Part shown: positions 12,670 to 25,550 of the stretch, one piece after another | Layout of the letters: each line of letters starts with the position of its first letter | How positions within the stretch are numbered: position 1 is the stretch's first letter | From: Xylocopa sonorina | Lineage: Eukaryota > Arthropoda > Insecta > Hymenoptera > Apidae | NCBI RefSeq assembly: GCF_050948175.1 | Contig: NW_027490122.1 | Coordinates: forward strand, 1,426,001-1,490,000 | DNA: 64,000 nucleotides | Reading direction: 5' to 3' | Translations under genes and position numbers: made by a program | Notes under the pieces: generated by a model | Told to the model about the DNA's origin: nothing | What the model saw: the letters and a program-made list of their open reading frames with translations, nothing else | The model's database searches: none

Positions 12670-14400
12670 GTTTTAAGAATCATAAGAACTCTATTGCAAC
12701 GATACGTAGACATCTGCAAACGCTATTTCCTTGCAAAGAAGTGTCGCATTTACATTCATTAGAAGTGTAGACGAGGAATACATAACACTCCGCAAATCAT
12801 ATTATATCTTACCATGAAACATAGAAATGAGATGCGATATCGCGTTTTAAGAATCATAAGAACTCTATTGCTACGATACGTAGACATCTGCAAACGCTAT
12901 TTCCTTGCATAGAAGTGTCGCATTTACATTCATTTGAAGTGTAGACGAGGAATACATAACACTTCGCAAATCATATTATATCTTACCATGAAACATAGAA
13001 ATGAGATGCAATATCGCGTTTTAAGAATCATAAGAACTCTATTGCTTCGATACGTAGACATCTGCAAGCGCTATTTCCTTGAAAAGAAGTGTCGCATTTA
13101 CATTCATTTGAAGTGTAGACGAGGAATACATAATACTTCGCAAATCATATTATATCTTACCATGAAACATAGAAATGACATGCGATATCGCGTTTTAAGA
13201 AGCATCAGAAAGCCATTGCTACGATACGTAGACATCTGCAAAAGCTATTTCCTTGCAAGGAAGTGTCGCATTTACATTCATTTGGTGTGTAGACGAGGAA
13301 TACATAACCCTTCGCAAATCATATTATATCTTACCATGAAACATAGAAATGAGATGCGATATCGCGTTTTAAGAGGCATTAGAACTCAACTGCTACGATA
13401 CGTAGACATCTGCAAACGTTATTTCCTAGCGAGGAAGTGTCGCATTCACATTCATTTGAAGTGTGGACGAGGAATACATGACAATTCGCAAATCATATTA
13501 TATCTTACCATGAAACATAGAAATGAGATGCGATATCGCGTTTTAAGAATCATAAGAACTCTATTGCAACGATACGTAGACATCTGCAAACGCTATTTCC
13601 TTGCAAAGAAGTGTCGCATTTACATTCATTAGAAGTGTAGACGAGGAATACATAACACTCCGCAAATCATATTATATCTTACCATGAAACATAGAAATGA
13701 GATGCGATATCGCGTTTTAAGAATCATAAGAACTCTATTGCTACGATACGTAGACATCTGCAAACGCTATTTCCTTGCATAGAAGTGTCGCATTTACATT
13801 CATTTGAAGTGTAGACGAGGAATACATAACTCTTCGCAAATCATATTATATCTTACCATGAAACATAGAAATGAGATGCAATATCGCGTTTTAAGAATCA
13901 TAAGAACTCTATTGCTTCGATACGTAGACATCTGCAAGCGCTATTTCCTTGAAAAGAAGTGTCGCATTTACATTCATTTGAAGTGTAGACGAGGAATACA
14001 TAACACTTCGCAAATCATATTATATCTTACCATGAAACATAGATATGACATGCGATATCGCGTTTTAAGAAGCATCAGAAAGCCATTGCTACGATACGTA
14101 GACATCTGCAAAAGCTATTTCCTTGCAAGGAAGTGTCGCATTTACATTCATTTGGTGTGTAGACGAGGAATACATAACACTTCGCAAATCATATTATATC
14201 TTACCATGAAACATAGAAATGAGATGCGATATCGCGTTTTAAGAGGCATTAGAACTCAACTGCTACGATACGTAGACATCTGCAAACGTTATTTCCTAGC
14301 GAGGAAGTGTCGCATTCACATTCATTTGAAGCGTGGACGAGGAATACATGACAATTCGCAAATCATATTATATCTTACCATGAAACATAGAAATGAGATG
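12661..14400 (+). repeat. 5-monomer HOR (870 bp), two tandem units
   Basis: Unit 1 is 12661-13530 and unit 2 is 13531-14400. Shared rare variants at an 870-base spacing include CTATTGCAACG, the TTGCATAGAAG stop variant, CTTGAAAAGAAG, GAAATGACATGCG or GATATGACATGCG, and GACAATTCGC. Unit 2 ends at 14401, where GATGCCATATCG departs from unit 1. Confidence 0.85.
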
Positions 14401-14587
14401 CCATATCGCGTTTTAAGAAGCATCAGAAATCCATTGCTACGATACGTAGACATCTGCAAACGCTATTTCCTTGCAAGAAAGTGTCGCATTTACATTCATT
14501 TGGAGTGTAGACGAGGAATACATAACACTTCGTAACTCATATTATACCTTACCATGAAACATAGAAATGAGATGCGATATCGCGTTT

Positions 14588-15300
14588 TAGGAAGCATTAG
14601 AACTCTATTGCTTCGATACGTAGACATCTGCAAACGCTATTTCCTAGCGAGGAAGTGTGGCATTCACATTCATTTGAAGTGTAGACGAGGAATACATAAC
14701 ACTCCGCAAATCATATTATATCTTACCATGAAACATAGAAATGTGATGCGATATCGCGTTCTAAGAATCATAAGAACTCTATTGCTACGATACGTAGACA
14801 TCTGCAAACGCTATTTCCTTGCAAGAAAGTGTCGCATTTACATTCATTTGAAGTGTAGACGAGGAATACATAACACTTCGCAACTCATATTATACCTTAC
14901 CATGAAACATAGAAATGAGATGCGATATCGCGTTTTAAGAAGCATTAGAACTCTATTGCTTCGGTACGTAGACATCTGCAAACGCTATTTCCTAGCGAGA
15001 AAGTGTGGCATTCACATTCATTTGAAGTGTAGACGAGGAATACATAACACTCCGCAAATCATATTATATCTTACCATGAAACATAGAAATGTGATGCGAT
15101 ATCGCGTTTTAAGAATCATAAGAACTCTATTGCTAAGATACGTAGACATCTGCAAACGCTATTTCCTTGCAAGAAAGTGTCGCATTTACATTCATTTGAA
15201 GTGTAGACGACGGATACATAACACTTCGCATATCATATTATACCTTACCATGAAACATAGAAATGAGATGCGATATCGCGTTTTAAGAGTCATAAGAACT
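14588..15300 (+). repeat. Dimeric HOR (348 bp) with the GTGTGGCATTCAC variant, first locus
   Basis: GTGTGGCATTCAC lies just before 14661 and 15009, 348 bases apart. It alternates with monomers carrying CGCAACTCATATTATACC, and the same dimers carry AATGTGATGCG. The block matches 18068 onward at an offset of 3480 (20 monomers), including the GTTTTAGGAAGCA marker at 14585/18065. Confidence 0.8.
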
Positions 15301-17457
15301 CTATTGCTACGATACGTAGACATCTGCAAACGCTATTTCCTTGCAAGGAAGTGTCGCATTTACATTCATTTGATGTGTAGACGAGGAATACATAACACTT
15401 CGCAAATCATATTCTATCTTACCATGAAACATAGAAATGAGATGCGATATCGCGTTTTAAGAAGCATGAGAACTCTATTGCTACGATACGTAGACATCTG
15501 CAAACGCTATTTCCTTGCAAGGAAGTGTCGCATTTTCATTCGTTTGAATCGTAGACGAGGAATGCATAACACTTCGCAATGAATATTATATCTTATCATG
15601 AAACATAGAAATGAGATGTGATATCGCGTTTTAAGAAGCATCAGAAATCCATTGGTACGATACGTAGACATCTTCAAACGCTATTTCCTTGCAAGGAAGT
15701 GTCGCATTTACATTCATCTGAATCGTAGACGAGGAATGCATGACACTTCGCAAATCATATTATATCTTACCATGAAACATAGGAATGAGATGCGATATCG
15801 CGTTTTAAGAAGCATTAGAACTCTATTGCTACGATACGTAGACATCTGCAAACGCTGTTTCCTTGCAAGGAAGTGTCGCATTTACATTCATTTGAATCGT
15901 AGACGAGGAATGCATAACACTTCGCAATGAATATTATATCTTATCATGAAACATAGATATGAGATGCAATATCTCGTTTTAAGAAGCAATTGAACTCTAT
16001 TGCTTCGATACGTAGACACCTGCAAACGCTATTTCCTTGCAAGGAAGTGTCGCATTTACATTCATTTGAATCGTAGGCGAGGAATGCATAACACTTCGCA
16101 ATGAATATTATATCTTATCATGAAACATAAATATGAGATGCAATATCTCGTTCTAAGAAGCATTTGAACTCTATTGCTTCGATACGTAGACATCTGCAAA
16201 CGCTATTTCCTAGCGAGGAAGTGTCGCATTCACATTCATTTGAAGTGTAGACGAGGAATACATAACACTTCGCAAATCATATTGTATCTTACCATGAAAC
16301 ATAGAAATGAGATGCGATATAGCGTTTTAAGAAGCATTAGATCTCTACTGCTACGATACGCAGACATCTGCAAACGCTATTTCCTAGCGAGGAAGTGTCA
16401 CATTCACATTCATTTGAAGTGTAGACGTGGAATACATAACACTTCGCAAATCATATTATATCTTACCATCAAACATAGAAATGAGATGCGATATCGCGTT
16501 TTAAGAAGCATTAGAACTCTATTGCTTCCATACGTAGACATCTGCAAACGCTATTTCCTTGCAAGGAAGTGTCGCATTTACATTCATTTGAAGTGTAGAC
16601 GAGGAATACATAACACTTCGCAAATCATATTATATCTTACCATGAAACATAGAAATGAGATGCCACATCGCGTTCTAAGAAGCATTAGAACACTACTGCT
16701 ACGATAGGTAGACATTTGCAAACGCTATTTCCTTGCAAGGAAGTGTCGCATTTACATTCATTTGAAGTGTAGACGAGGAGTACATAACACTTCGCAAATC
16801 ATATTATATCTTACCATGAAACATAGAAATGAGGTGCGATATCGCGTTTTAAGAACCATAAGAACACTATTGCTACGATACGTAGACATCTGCAAACGCT
16901 ACTTCCTTGCAAAGAAGTGTCGCATTTACATTCATTTGATGTGTAGACGAGGAATATATAACACTTCGCAAATCATATTATATCTTACCATGAAACATAG
17001 AAATGAGATGCGATATCGCGTTTTAAGAATCATAAGAACACTATTACTACGATACGTAGACATCTGCAAACGCTATTTCCTTGCAAGGAAGTGTCGCATT
17101 TACATTCATTTGAAGTGTAGACGAGGAATACATAACACTCCGCAAATCATATTATATCTTACCATGAAACATAGAAATGAGATGCGATATCGCGTTTTAA
17201 GAATCATAAGAACTCTATTGCAACGATACGTAGACATCTGCAAACGCTATTTCCTTGCAAAGAAGTGTCGCATTTACATTCATTAGAAGTGTAGACGAGG
17301 AATACATAACACTCCGCAAATCATATTATATCTTACCATGAAACATAGAAATGAGATGCGATATCGCGTTTTAAGAATCATAAGAACTCTATTGCTACGA
17401 TACGTAGACATCTGCAAACACTATTTCCTTGTATAGAAGTGCCGCATTTACATTCAT

Positions 17458-20400
17458 TTGAAGTGTAGACGAGGAATACATAACACTTCGCAAATCATAT
17501 TATATCTTACCATGAAACATAGAAATGAGATGCAATATCGCGTTTTAAGAATCATAAGAACTCTATTGCTTCGATACGAAGACATCTGCAAGCGCTATTT
17601 CCTTGAAAAGAAGTGTCGCATTTACATTCATTTGAAGTGTAGACGAGGAATACATAACACTTCGCAAATCATATTATATCTTACCATGAAACATAGAAAT
17701 GACATGCGATATCGCGTTTTAAGAAGCATCAGAAAGCCATTGCTACGATACGTAGACATCTGCAAAAGCTATTTCCTTGCAAGGAAGTGTCGCATTTACA
17801 TTCATTTGGTGTGTAGACGAGGAATACATAACCCTTCGCAAATCATATTATATCTTACCATGAAACATAGAAATGAGATGCGATATCGCGTTTTAAGAGG
17901 CATTAGAACTCAACTGCTACGATACGTAGACATCTGCAAACGTTATTTCCTAGCGAGGAAGTGTCGCATTCACATTCATTTGAAGTGTGGACGAGGAATA
18001 CATGACAATTCGCAAATCATATTATATCTTACCATGAAACATAGAAATGAGATGCGATATCGCGTTTTAGGAAGCACTAGAACCCTATTGCTTCGATACG
18101 TAGACATCTGCAAACGCTATTTCCTAGCGAGGAAGTGTGGCATTCACATTCATTTGAAGTGTAGACGAGGAATACATAACACTCCGCAAATCATATTATA
18201 TCTTACCATGAAACATAGAAATGTGATGCGATATCGCGTTTTAAGAATCATAAGAACTCTATTGCTACGATACGTAGACATCTGCAAACGCTATTTCCTT
18301 GCAAGAAAGTGTCGCATTTACATTCATTTGAAGTGTGGACGAGGAATACATAACACTTCGCAACTCATATTATACCTTACCATGAAACATAGAAATGAGA
18401 TGCGATATCGCGTTTTAAGAAGCATTAGAACTCTATTGCTTCGGTACGTAGACATCTGCAAACGCTATTTCCTAGCGAGGAAGTGTGGCATTCACATTCA
18501 TTTGAAGTGTAGACGAGGAATACATAACACTCCGCAAATCATATTATATCTTACCATGAAACATAGAAATGTGATGCGATATCGCGTTTTAAGAATCATA
18601 AGAACTCTATTGCTAAGATACGTAGACATCTGCAAACGCTATTTCCTTGCAAGAAAGTGTCGCATTTACATTCATTTGAAGTGTAGACGAGGAATACATA
18701 ACACTTCGCAACTCATATTATACCTTACCATGAAACATAGAAATGAGATGCGATATCGCGTTTTAAGAAGCATTAGAACTCTATTGCTTCGGTACGTAGA
18801 CATCTGCAAACGCTATTTCCTAGCGAGGAAGTGTGGCATTCACATTCATTTGAAGTGTAGACGAGGAATACATAACACTCCGCAAATCATATTATATCTT
18901 ACCATGAAACATAGAAATGTGATGCGATATCGCGTTTTAAGAATCATAAGAACTCTATTGCTAAGATACGTAGACATCTGCAAACGCTATTTCCTTGCAA
19001 GAAAGTGTCGCATTTACATTCATTTGAAGTGTAGACGACGGATACATAACACTTCGCATATCATATTATACCTTACCATGAAACATAGAAATGAGATGCG
19101 ATATCGCGTTTTAAGAGTCATAAGAACTCTATTGCTACGATACGTAGACATCTGCAAACGCTATTTCCTTGCAAAGAAGTGTCGCATTCACATTCATTTG
19201 AAGTGTAGCCGAGGAATACATAACACTTCGCAAATCGTATTATATCTTACCATGAAACATAGAAATGAGATGCGATATCGCGTTTTAAGAAGCATCAGAA
19301 ATCCATTGGTACGATACGTAGACATCTTCAAACGCTATTTCCTTGCAAGGAAGTGTCGCATTTACATTCATCTGAATCGTAGACGAGGAATACATAACAC
19401 TCCGCAAATCATATTATATCTTACCATGAAACATAGAAATGTGATGCGATATCGCGTTTTAAGAATCATAAGAACTCTATTGCTAAGATACGTAGACATC
19501 TGCAAACGCTATTTCCTTGCAAGAAAGTGTCGCATTTACATTCATTTGAAGTGTAGACGAGGAATACATAACACTTCGCAACTCATATTATACCTTACCA
19601 TGAAACATAGAAATGAGATGCGATATCGCGTTTTAAGAAGCATTAGAACTCTATTGCTTCGGTACGTAGACATCTGCAAACGCTATTTCCTAGCGAGGAA
19701 GTGTGGCATTCACATTCATTTGAAGTGTAGACGAGGAATACATAACACTCCGCAAATCATATTATATCTTACCATGAAACATAGAAATGTGATGCGATAT
19801 CGCGTTTTAAGAATCATAAGAACTCTATTGCTAAGATACGTAGACATCTGCAAACGCTATTTCCTTGCAAGAAAGTGTCGCATTTACATTCATTTGATGT
19901 GTAGACGAGGAATACATAATACTTCGCAAATCATATTATATCTTACCATGAAACATAGAAATGAGATGCGATATCGCGTTTTAGGAATCATAAGAACACT
20001 ATTTCTACGATACGTAGACATCTGCAAACGCTATTTCCTTGCAAGGAAGTGTCGCATTTACATTCATTTGATGTGTAGACGAGGAATACATATCACTTCG
20101 CAAATCATATTATATCTTACCATGAAACATAGAAATGGGATGCGATATCGCGTTTTAAGAATCATAAGAACACTATTGCTACGATACGTAGACATCTGCA
20201 AACGCTATTTCCTTGCAAGGAAGTGTCGCATTTACATTCATTTGAAGTGTAGACGAGGAATACATAACACTCCGCAAATCATATTATACCTTACCATCAA
20301 ACATAGAAATGAGATGCGATATCGCGTTTTAAGAATCATAAGAACTCTATTGCAACGATACGTAGACATCTGCAAACGCTATTTCCTTGCAAAGATGTGT

Positions 20401-20841
20401 CGCATTTACATTCATTTGAAGTGTAGACGAGGAATACATAACACTTCGCAAATCATATTATATCTTACCATGAAACATAGAAATGAGATGCGATATCGTG
20501 TTTTAAGAAGCATCAGAAATCCAATGCTACGATACGTAGACATCTGCAAACGCTATTTCCTTGCAAGAAAGTGTCGCATTTACATTCATTTGAAGTGTAG
20601 ACGACGGATACATAACACTTCGCATATCATATTATACCTTACCATGAAACATAGAAATGAGACGCGATATCGCGTTTTAAGAATCATAAGAACTCTATTG
20701 CTACGATACGTAGACATCTGCAAACGCTATTTCCTTGCAAGGAAGTGTCGCATTTACATTCATTTGATGTGTAGACGAGGAATACATAACACTTCGCAAA
20801 TCATATTCTATCTTACCATGAAACATAGAAATGAGATGTGA
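17458..20841 (+). other. Longest open frame: repeat-derived, 1127 codons, not called a gene
   Basis: About 19.4 consecutive monomers lack an in-frame stop, giving a hypothetical 58-residue repeat protein rich in Arg, Lys, Ile, Leu, Tyr and Cys. The frame opens at a TTG just after a TAG at about 17434 (the TATAGAAG variant). The first ATG is at 17512. It ends at the TGA in GAGATGTGATATC (20839-20841). No signal peptide, known domain, promoter or intron signal is visible. The frame stays open because 174 is divisible by three and the consensus lacks stops in this frame. Copy-to-copy differences mostly change residues (Ser/Ile, Tyr/His, Lys-Cys/Asn-Arg, Val/Ala), so purifying selection on a protein looks unlikely. 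A translated product cannot be excluded from sequence alone. Confidence 0.6.
18068..19900 (+). repeat. Dimeric HOR (348 bp) with the GTGTGGCATTCAC variant, expanded locus
   Basis: The marker precedes 18141, 18489 and 18837 (348-base steps) and then 19707 (a further 870 bases, five monomers). Interposed at about 19190-19390 is a segment with the CATCTTCAAACG and CCATTGGTACG variants typical of the 21.8-30.9 kb region. A recent dimer expansion was therefore later interrupted by other satellite sequence. This block lies inside the longest open frame. Confidence 0.8.
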
Positions 20842-23390
20842 TATCGCGTTTTAAGAAGCATTAGAACTCTATTGCTACGATACGTAGACATCTGCAAACG
20901 CTATTTCCTTGCAAGGAAGTGTCGCATTTTCATTCATTTGAATCGTAGACGAGGAATGCATAACACTTCGCAATGAATATTATATCTTATCATGAAATAT
21001 AGATATAAGATGCAATATCTCGTTTTAAGAAGCATTTGAACTCTATTGCTTCGACACGTAGACATCTGCAAACTCTATTTCCTTGCTAGGAAGTGTCGCA
21101 TTTACATTCATTTGAAGTGTAGACGAGGAATACATAACAGTTCGCAAATCATATTATATCTTACCATGAAACATAGAAATGAGATGCGATATCGCGTTTT
21201 AAGAATCATAAGAACACTATTTCCACGATACGTAGACATCTGCAAACGCTATTTCCTTGCAAGGAAGTGTCGCATTTACATTCATTTGATGTGTAGACGA
21301 GGAATACATAACACTTCGCAAATCATATTATATCTTACCATGAAGCATAGAAATGAGATGCGATATCGCGTTTTAAGAATCTTAAGAACACTATTGCTAC
21401 GATACGTAGACATCTGCAAACGCTATTTCCTTGCAAGGAGGTGTCGCATTTACATTCATTTGATGTGTAGACGAGGAATACATGACACTTCACAAATCAT
21501 ATTATACCTTACCATGAAACATAGAAATGAGATGCGATATCGCGTTTTAAGAAGCATCAGAAATCCATTGGTACGATACGTAGACATCTTCAAACGCTAT
21601 TTCCTTGCAAGGAAGTGTCGCATTTACATTCATCTGAATCGTAGACGAGGAATGCATGACACTTCGCAAATCATATTATATCTTACCATGAAACATAGAA
21701 ATGAGATGCGATATCGCGTTTTAAGAATCATTAGAACTCTACTGCTACGATACGCAGACATCTGCAAACGCTATTTCCTAGCGAGGAAGTGTCGCATTCA
21801 CATTCATTTGAAGTGTAGACGAGGAATACATAACACTTCGCAATTCATATTATATCTTACCATGAAACATAGATATGAGATGCAATATCTCGTTTTAAGA
21901 AGCAATTGAACTCTATTGCTTCGATACGTAGACACATGCAAACGCTATTTCCTTGCAAGGAAGTGTCGCATTTACATTCATTTGAAGCGTGGACGAGGAA
22001 TACATGACACTTCGCAAATCATATTATACCTTACCATGAAACATAGAAATGAGATGCGATATCGCGTTTTAAGAAGCATCAGAAATCCATTGGTACGATA
22101 CGTAGACATCTTCAAACGCTATTTCCTTGCAAGGAAGTGTCGCATTTACATTCATCTGAATCGTAGACGAGGAATGCATGACACTTCGCAAATCATATTA
22201 TATCTTACCATGAAACATAGAAATGAGATGCGATATCGCGTTTTAAGAATCATTAGAACTCTACTGCTACGATACGCAGACATCTGCAAACGCTATTTCC
22301 TAGCGAGGAAGTGTCGCATTCACATTCATTTGAAGTGTAGCCGAGGAATACATAACACTTCGCAAATCGTATTATATCTTACCATGAAACATAGAAATGA
22401 GATGCGATATCGCGTTTTAAGAAGCATCAGAAATCCATTGGTACGATACGTAGACATCTTCAAACGCTATTTCCTTGCAAGGAAGTGTCGCATTTACATT
22501 CATCTGAATCGTAGACGAGGAATGCATGACACTTCGCAAATCATATTATATCTTACCATGAAACATAGAAATGAGATGCGATATCGCGTTTTAAGAATCA
22601 TTAGAACTCTATTGCTACGATACGTAGACATCTGCAAATGCTATTTCCTTGCAAGGAAGTGTCGCATTTACATTCATTTGAATCGCAGACGAGGAATGCA
22701 TAACACTTCGCAATGAATATTATATCTTATCATGAAACATATATATGAGATGCAATATCTCGTTTTAAGAAGCATTTGAACTCTATTGCTTCGATACGTA
22801 GACATCTGCAAACGCTATTTCCTTGCGAGGAAGTGTCGCATTTACATTCATTTGAAGTGTAGACGAGGAATACATAACACTTCGCAAATCATATTGTATC
22901 TTACCATGAAACATAGAAATGAGATGCGATATCGCGTTCTAAGAAGCATTAGAACACTACTGCTACGATAGGTAGACATTTGCAAACGCTATTTCCTTGC
23001 AAGGAAGTGTCGCATTTACATTCATTTGAAGCGTGGACGAGGAATACATGACACTTCGCAAATCATATTATACCTTACCATGAAACATAGAAATGAGATG
23101 CGATATCGCGTTTTAAGAAGCATCAGAAATCCATTGGTACGATACGTAGACATCTTCAAACGCTATTTCCTTGCAAGGAAGTGTCGCATTTACATTCATC
23201 TGAATCGTAGACGAGGAATGCATGACACTTCGCAAATCATATTATATCTTACCATGAAACATAGAAATGAGATGCGATATCGCGTTTTAAGAATCATTAG
23301 AACTCTACTGCTACGATACGCAGACATCAGCAAACGCTATTTTCTAGCGAGGAAGTGTCGCATTCACATTCATTTGAAGTGTAGACGAGG

Positions 23391-25550
23391 AATACATAAC
23401 TCTTCGCGAAATCATATTGTATCTTACCATGAAACATAGAAATGAGATGCGATATAGCGTTTTAAGAAGCATTAGATCTCTACTGCTACGATACGCAGAC
23501 ATCTGCAAACGCTATTTCCTAGCGAGGAAGTGTCACATTCACATTCATTTGAAGTGTAGACGTGGAATACATAACACTTCGCAAATCATATTATATCTTA
23601 CCATGAAACATAGAAATGAGATGCGATATCGCGTTTTAAGAAGCATTAGAACTCTATTGCTTCCATACGTAGACATCTGCAAACGCTATTTCCTTGCAAG
23701 GAAGTGTCGCATTTACATTCATTTGAAGTGTAGACGAGGAATACATGATACTTCGCAAATCATATTATATCTTACCATGAAACATAGGAATGAGATGTGA
23801 TATCGCGTTTTAAGAAGCATTTGAACTCTATTGCGTCGATACGTAGACATCTGCAAACGCTATTTCCTTGCAAGGAGGTGTCGCATTTACATTCATTTGA
23901 TGTGTAGACGAGGAATACATGACACTTCACAAATCATATTATACCTTACCATGAAACATAGAAATGAGATGCGATATCGCGTTTTAAGAATCATAAGAAC
24001 TCTATTGCTACGATACGTAGACATCTGCAAACGCTATTTCCTTGCAAGGAAGTGTCGCATTTACATTCATTTGATGTGTAGACGAGGAATACATAACACT
24101 TCGCAAATCATATTATATCTTACCATGAAGCATAGAAATGAGATGCGATATCGCGTTTTAAGAATCTTAAGAACACTATTGCTACGATACGTAGACATCT
24201 GCAAACGCTATTTCCTTGCAAAGAAGTGTCGCATTTACATTCATTTGATGTGTAGACGAGGAATACATAACACTTCGCAATTCATATTATATCTTACCAT
24301 GAAACATAGATATGAGATGCAATATCTCGTTTTAAGAAGCAATTGAACTCTATTGCTTCGATACGTAGACACATGCAAACGCTATTTCCTTGCAAGGAAG
24401 TGTCGCATTTACATTCATTTGAAGCGTGGACGAGGAATACATGACACTTCGCAAATCATATTATACCTTACCATGAAACATAGAAATGAGATGCGATATC
24501 GCGTTTTAAGAAGCATCAGAAATCCATTGGTACGATACGTAGACATCTTCAAACGCTATTTCCTTGCAAGGAAGTGTCGCATTTACATTCATCTGAATCG
24601 TAGACGAGGAATGCATGACACTTCGCAAATCATATTATATCTTACCATGAAACATAGAAATGAGATGCGATATCGCGTTTTAAGAATCATTAGAACTCTA
24701 CTGCTACGATACGCAGACATCTGCAAACGCTATTTCCTAGCGAGGAAGTGTCGCATTCACATTCATTTGAAGTGTAGCCGAGGAATACATAACACTTCGC
24801 AAATCGTATTATATCTTACCATGAAACATAGAAATGAGATGCGATATCGCGTTTTAAGAAGCATCAGAAATCCATTGGTACGATACGTAGACATCTTCAA
24901 ACGCTATTTCCTTGCAAGGAAGTGTCGCATTTACATTCATCTGAATCGTAGACGAGGAATGCATGACACTTCGCAAATCATATTATATCTTACCATGAAA
25001 CATAGAAATGAGATGCGATATCGCGTTTTAAGAATCATTAGAACTCTATTGCTACGATACGTAGACATCTGCAAATGCTATTTCCTTGCAAGGAAGTGTC
25101 GCATTTACATTCATTTGTATCGCAGACGAGGAATGCATAACACTTCGCAATGAATATTATATCTTATCATGAAACATATATATGAGATGCAATATCTCGT
25201 TTTAAGAAGCATTTGAACTCTATTGCTTCGATACGTAGACATCTGCAAACGCTATTTCCTTGCGAGGAAGTGTCGCATTTACATTCATTTGAAGTGTAGA
25301 CGAGGAATACATAACACTTCGCAAATCATATTGTATCTTACCATGAAACATAGAAATGAGATGCGATATCGCGTTCTAAGAAGCATTAGAACACTACTGC
25401 TACGATAGGTAGACATTTGCAAACGCTATTTCCTTGCAAGGAAGTGTCGCATTTACATTCATTTGAAGCGTGGACGAGGAATACATGACACTTCGCAAAT
25501 CATATTATACCTTACCATGAAACATAGAAATGAGATGCGATATCGCGTTT
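23391..25550 (+). repeat. Segment duplicated at 28438-30597 (offset 5047)
   Basis: Matches 28438-30597 at an offset of 5047 bases (29 monomers plus one). Shared oddities are the CTCTTCGCGAAATC insertion, GTGGAATACATAAC, CTTCCATACG, the TGA in GGAATGAGATGTGATATC, TTGCGTCGATACG, and GAAGCATAGAAATG followed by AATCTTAAGAACAC. The first part of the segment occurs a third time at 38529-38960. Confidence 0.8.
23408..23408 (+). other. +1 G insertion, first of three shared copies
   Basis: The usual CTTCGCAAATC reads CTTCGCGAAATC here, preceded by an A-to-T change (AACTCTTCGC). This is one of only five single-base length changes I can find in the left domain. The identical double change at 28455 and 38546 marks the three sites as copies of one event. 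It shifts the 58-codon frame. Confidence 0.85.

Larger units (their letters stand above)
12529..12702 (+). repeat. Representative 174-bp satellite monomer
   Basis: This copy is close to the apparent consensus and shows the landmarks in order. It opens with TACGTAGACATCTGC, then the TTCCTTGCAAGGAA palindrome (monomer positions 25-38), the GTGTAGACGAGGAATACAT segment (62-81), and an AT-rich centre, AATCATATTATATC (93-106). It continues with ACCATGAAACATAGAAATGA (109-128), the GCGATATCGC palindrome (132-141) and TTTTAAGAA (143-151). The next copy begins immediately at 12703. In this phase one strand is open through all 58 codons. It encodes a basic Arg/Lys/Ile-rich peptide with two cysteines, and the frame passes straight into the next copy. 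Confidence 0.95.
11230..13543 (+). repeat. 2.3-kb block repeated at 15754-18067 (offset 4524)
   Basis: Thirteen or so monomers match 15754-18067 at an offset of 4524 bases (26 monomers). Shared markers include the in-frame TGA at 11404/15928, the CTTCCATACG variant, GATGCCACATCGCG, and the TAG at the end of a monomer (CATTAGAAGTG) near 12758/17282. The copies part near 13543/18067, where the second has GTTTTAGGAAGCACTAG. Confidence 0.8.

Noticed and set aside
12529..12702. tRNA, rRNA or other structured RNA gene in the monomer
   Set aside because: The short palindromes do not form a cloverleaf or a recognised RNA fold, and no conserved tRNA or rRNA segments are visible.
12529..12702. CENP-B box
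   Set aside because: The only TTCG context is CTTCGCAAATCATATT, which lacks the required A and the CGGG end.
12529..12702. Known satellite such as primate alpha satellite (171 bp)
   Set aside because: The length is close but I see no sequence resemblance, and the period is 174 rather than 171.
17458..20841. A giant tandem-repeat protein gene
   Set aside because: It is the satellite read in a stop-free phase. It has a TTG start, no gene signals, mostly residue-changing variants, and the same frame is repeatedly broken elsewhere in the array.
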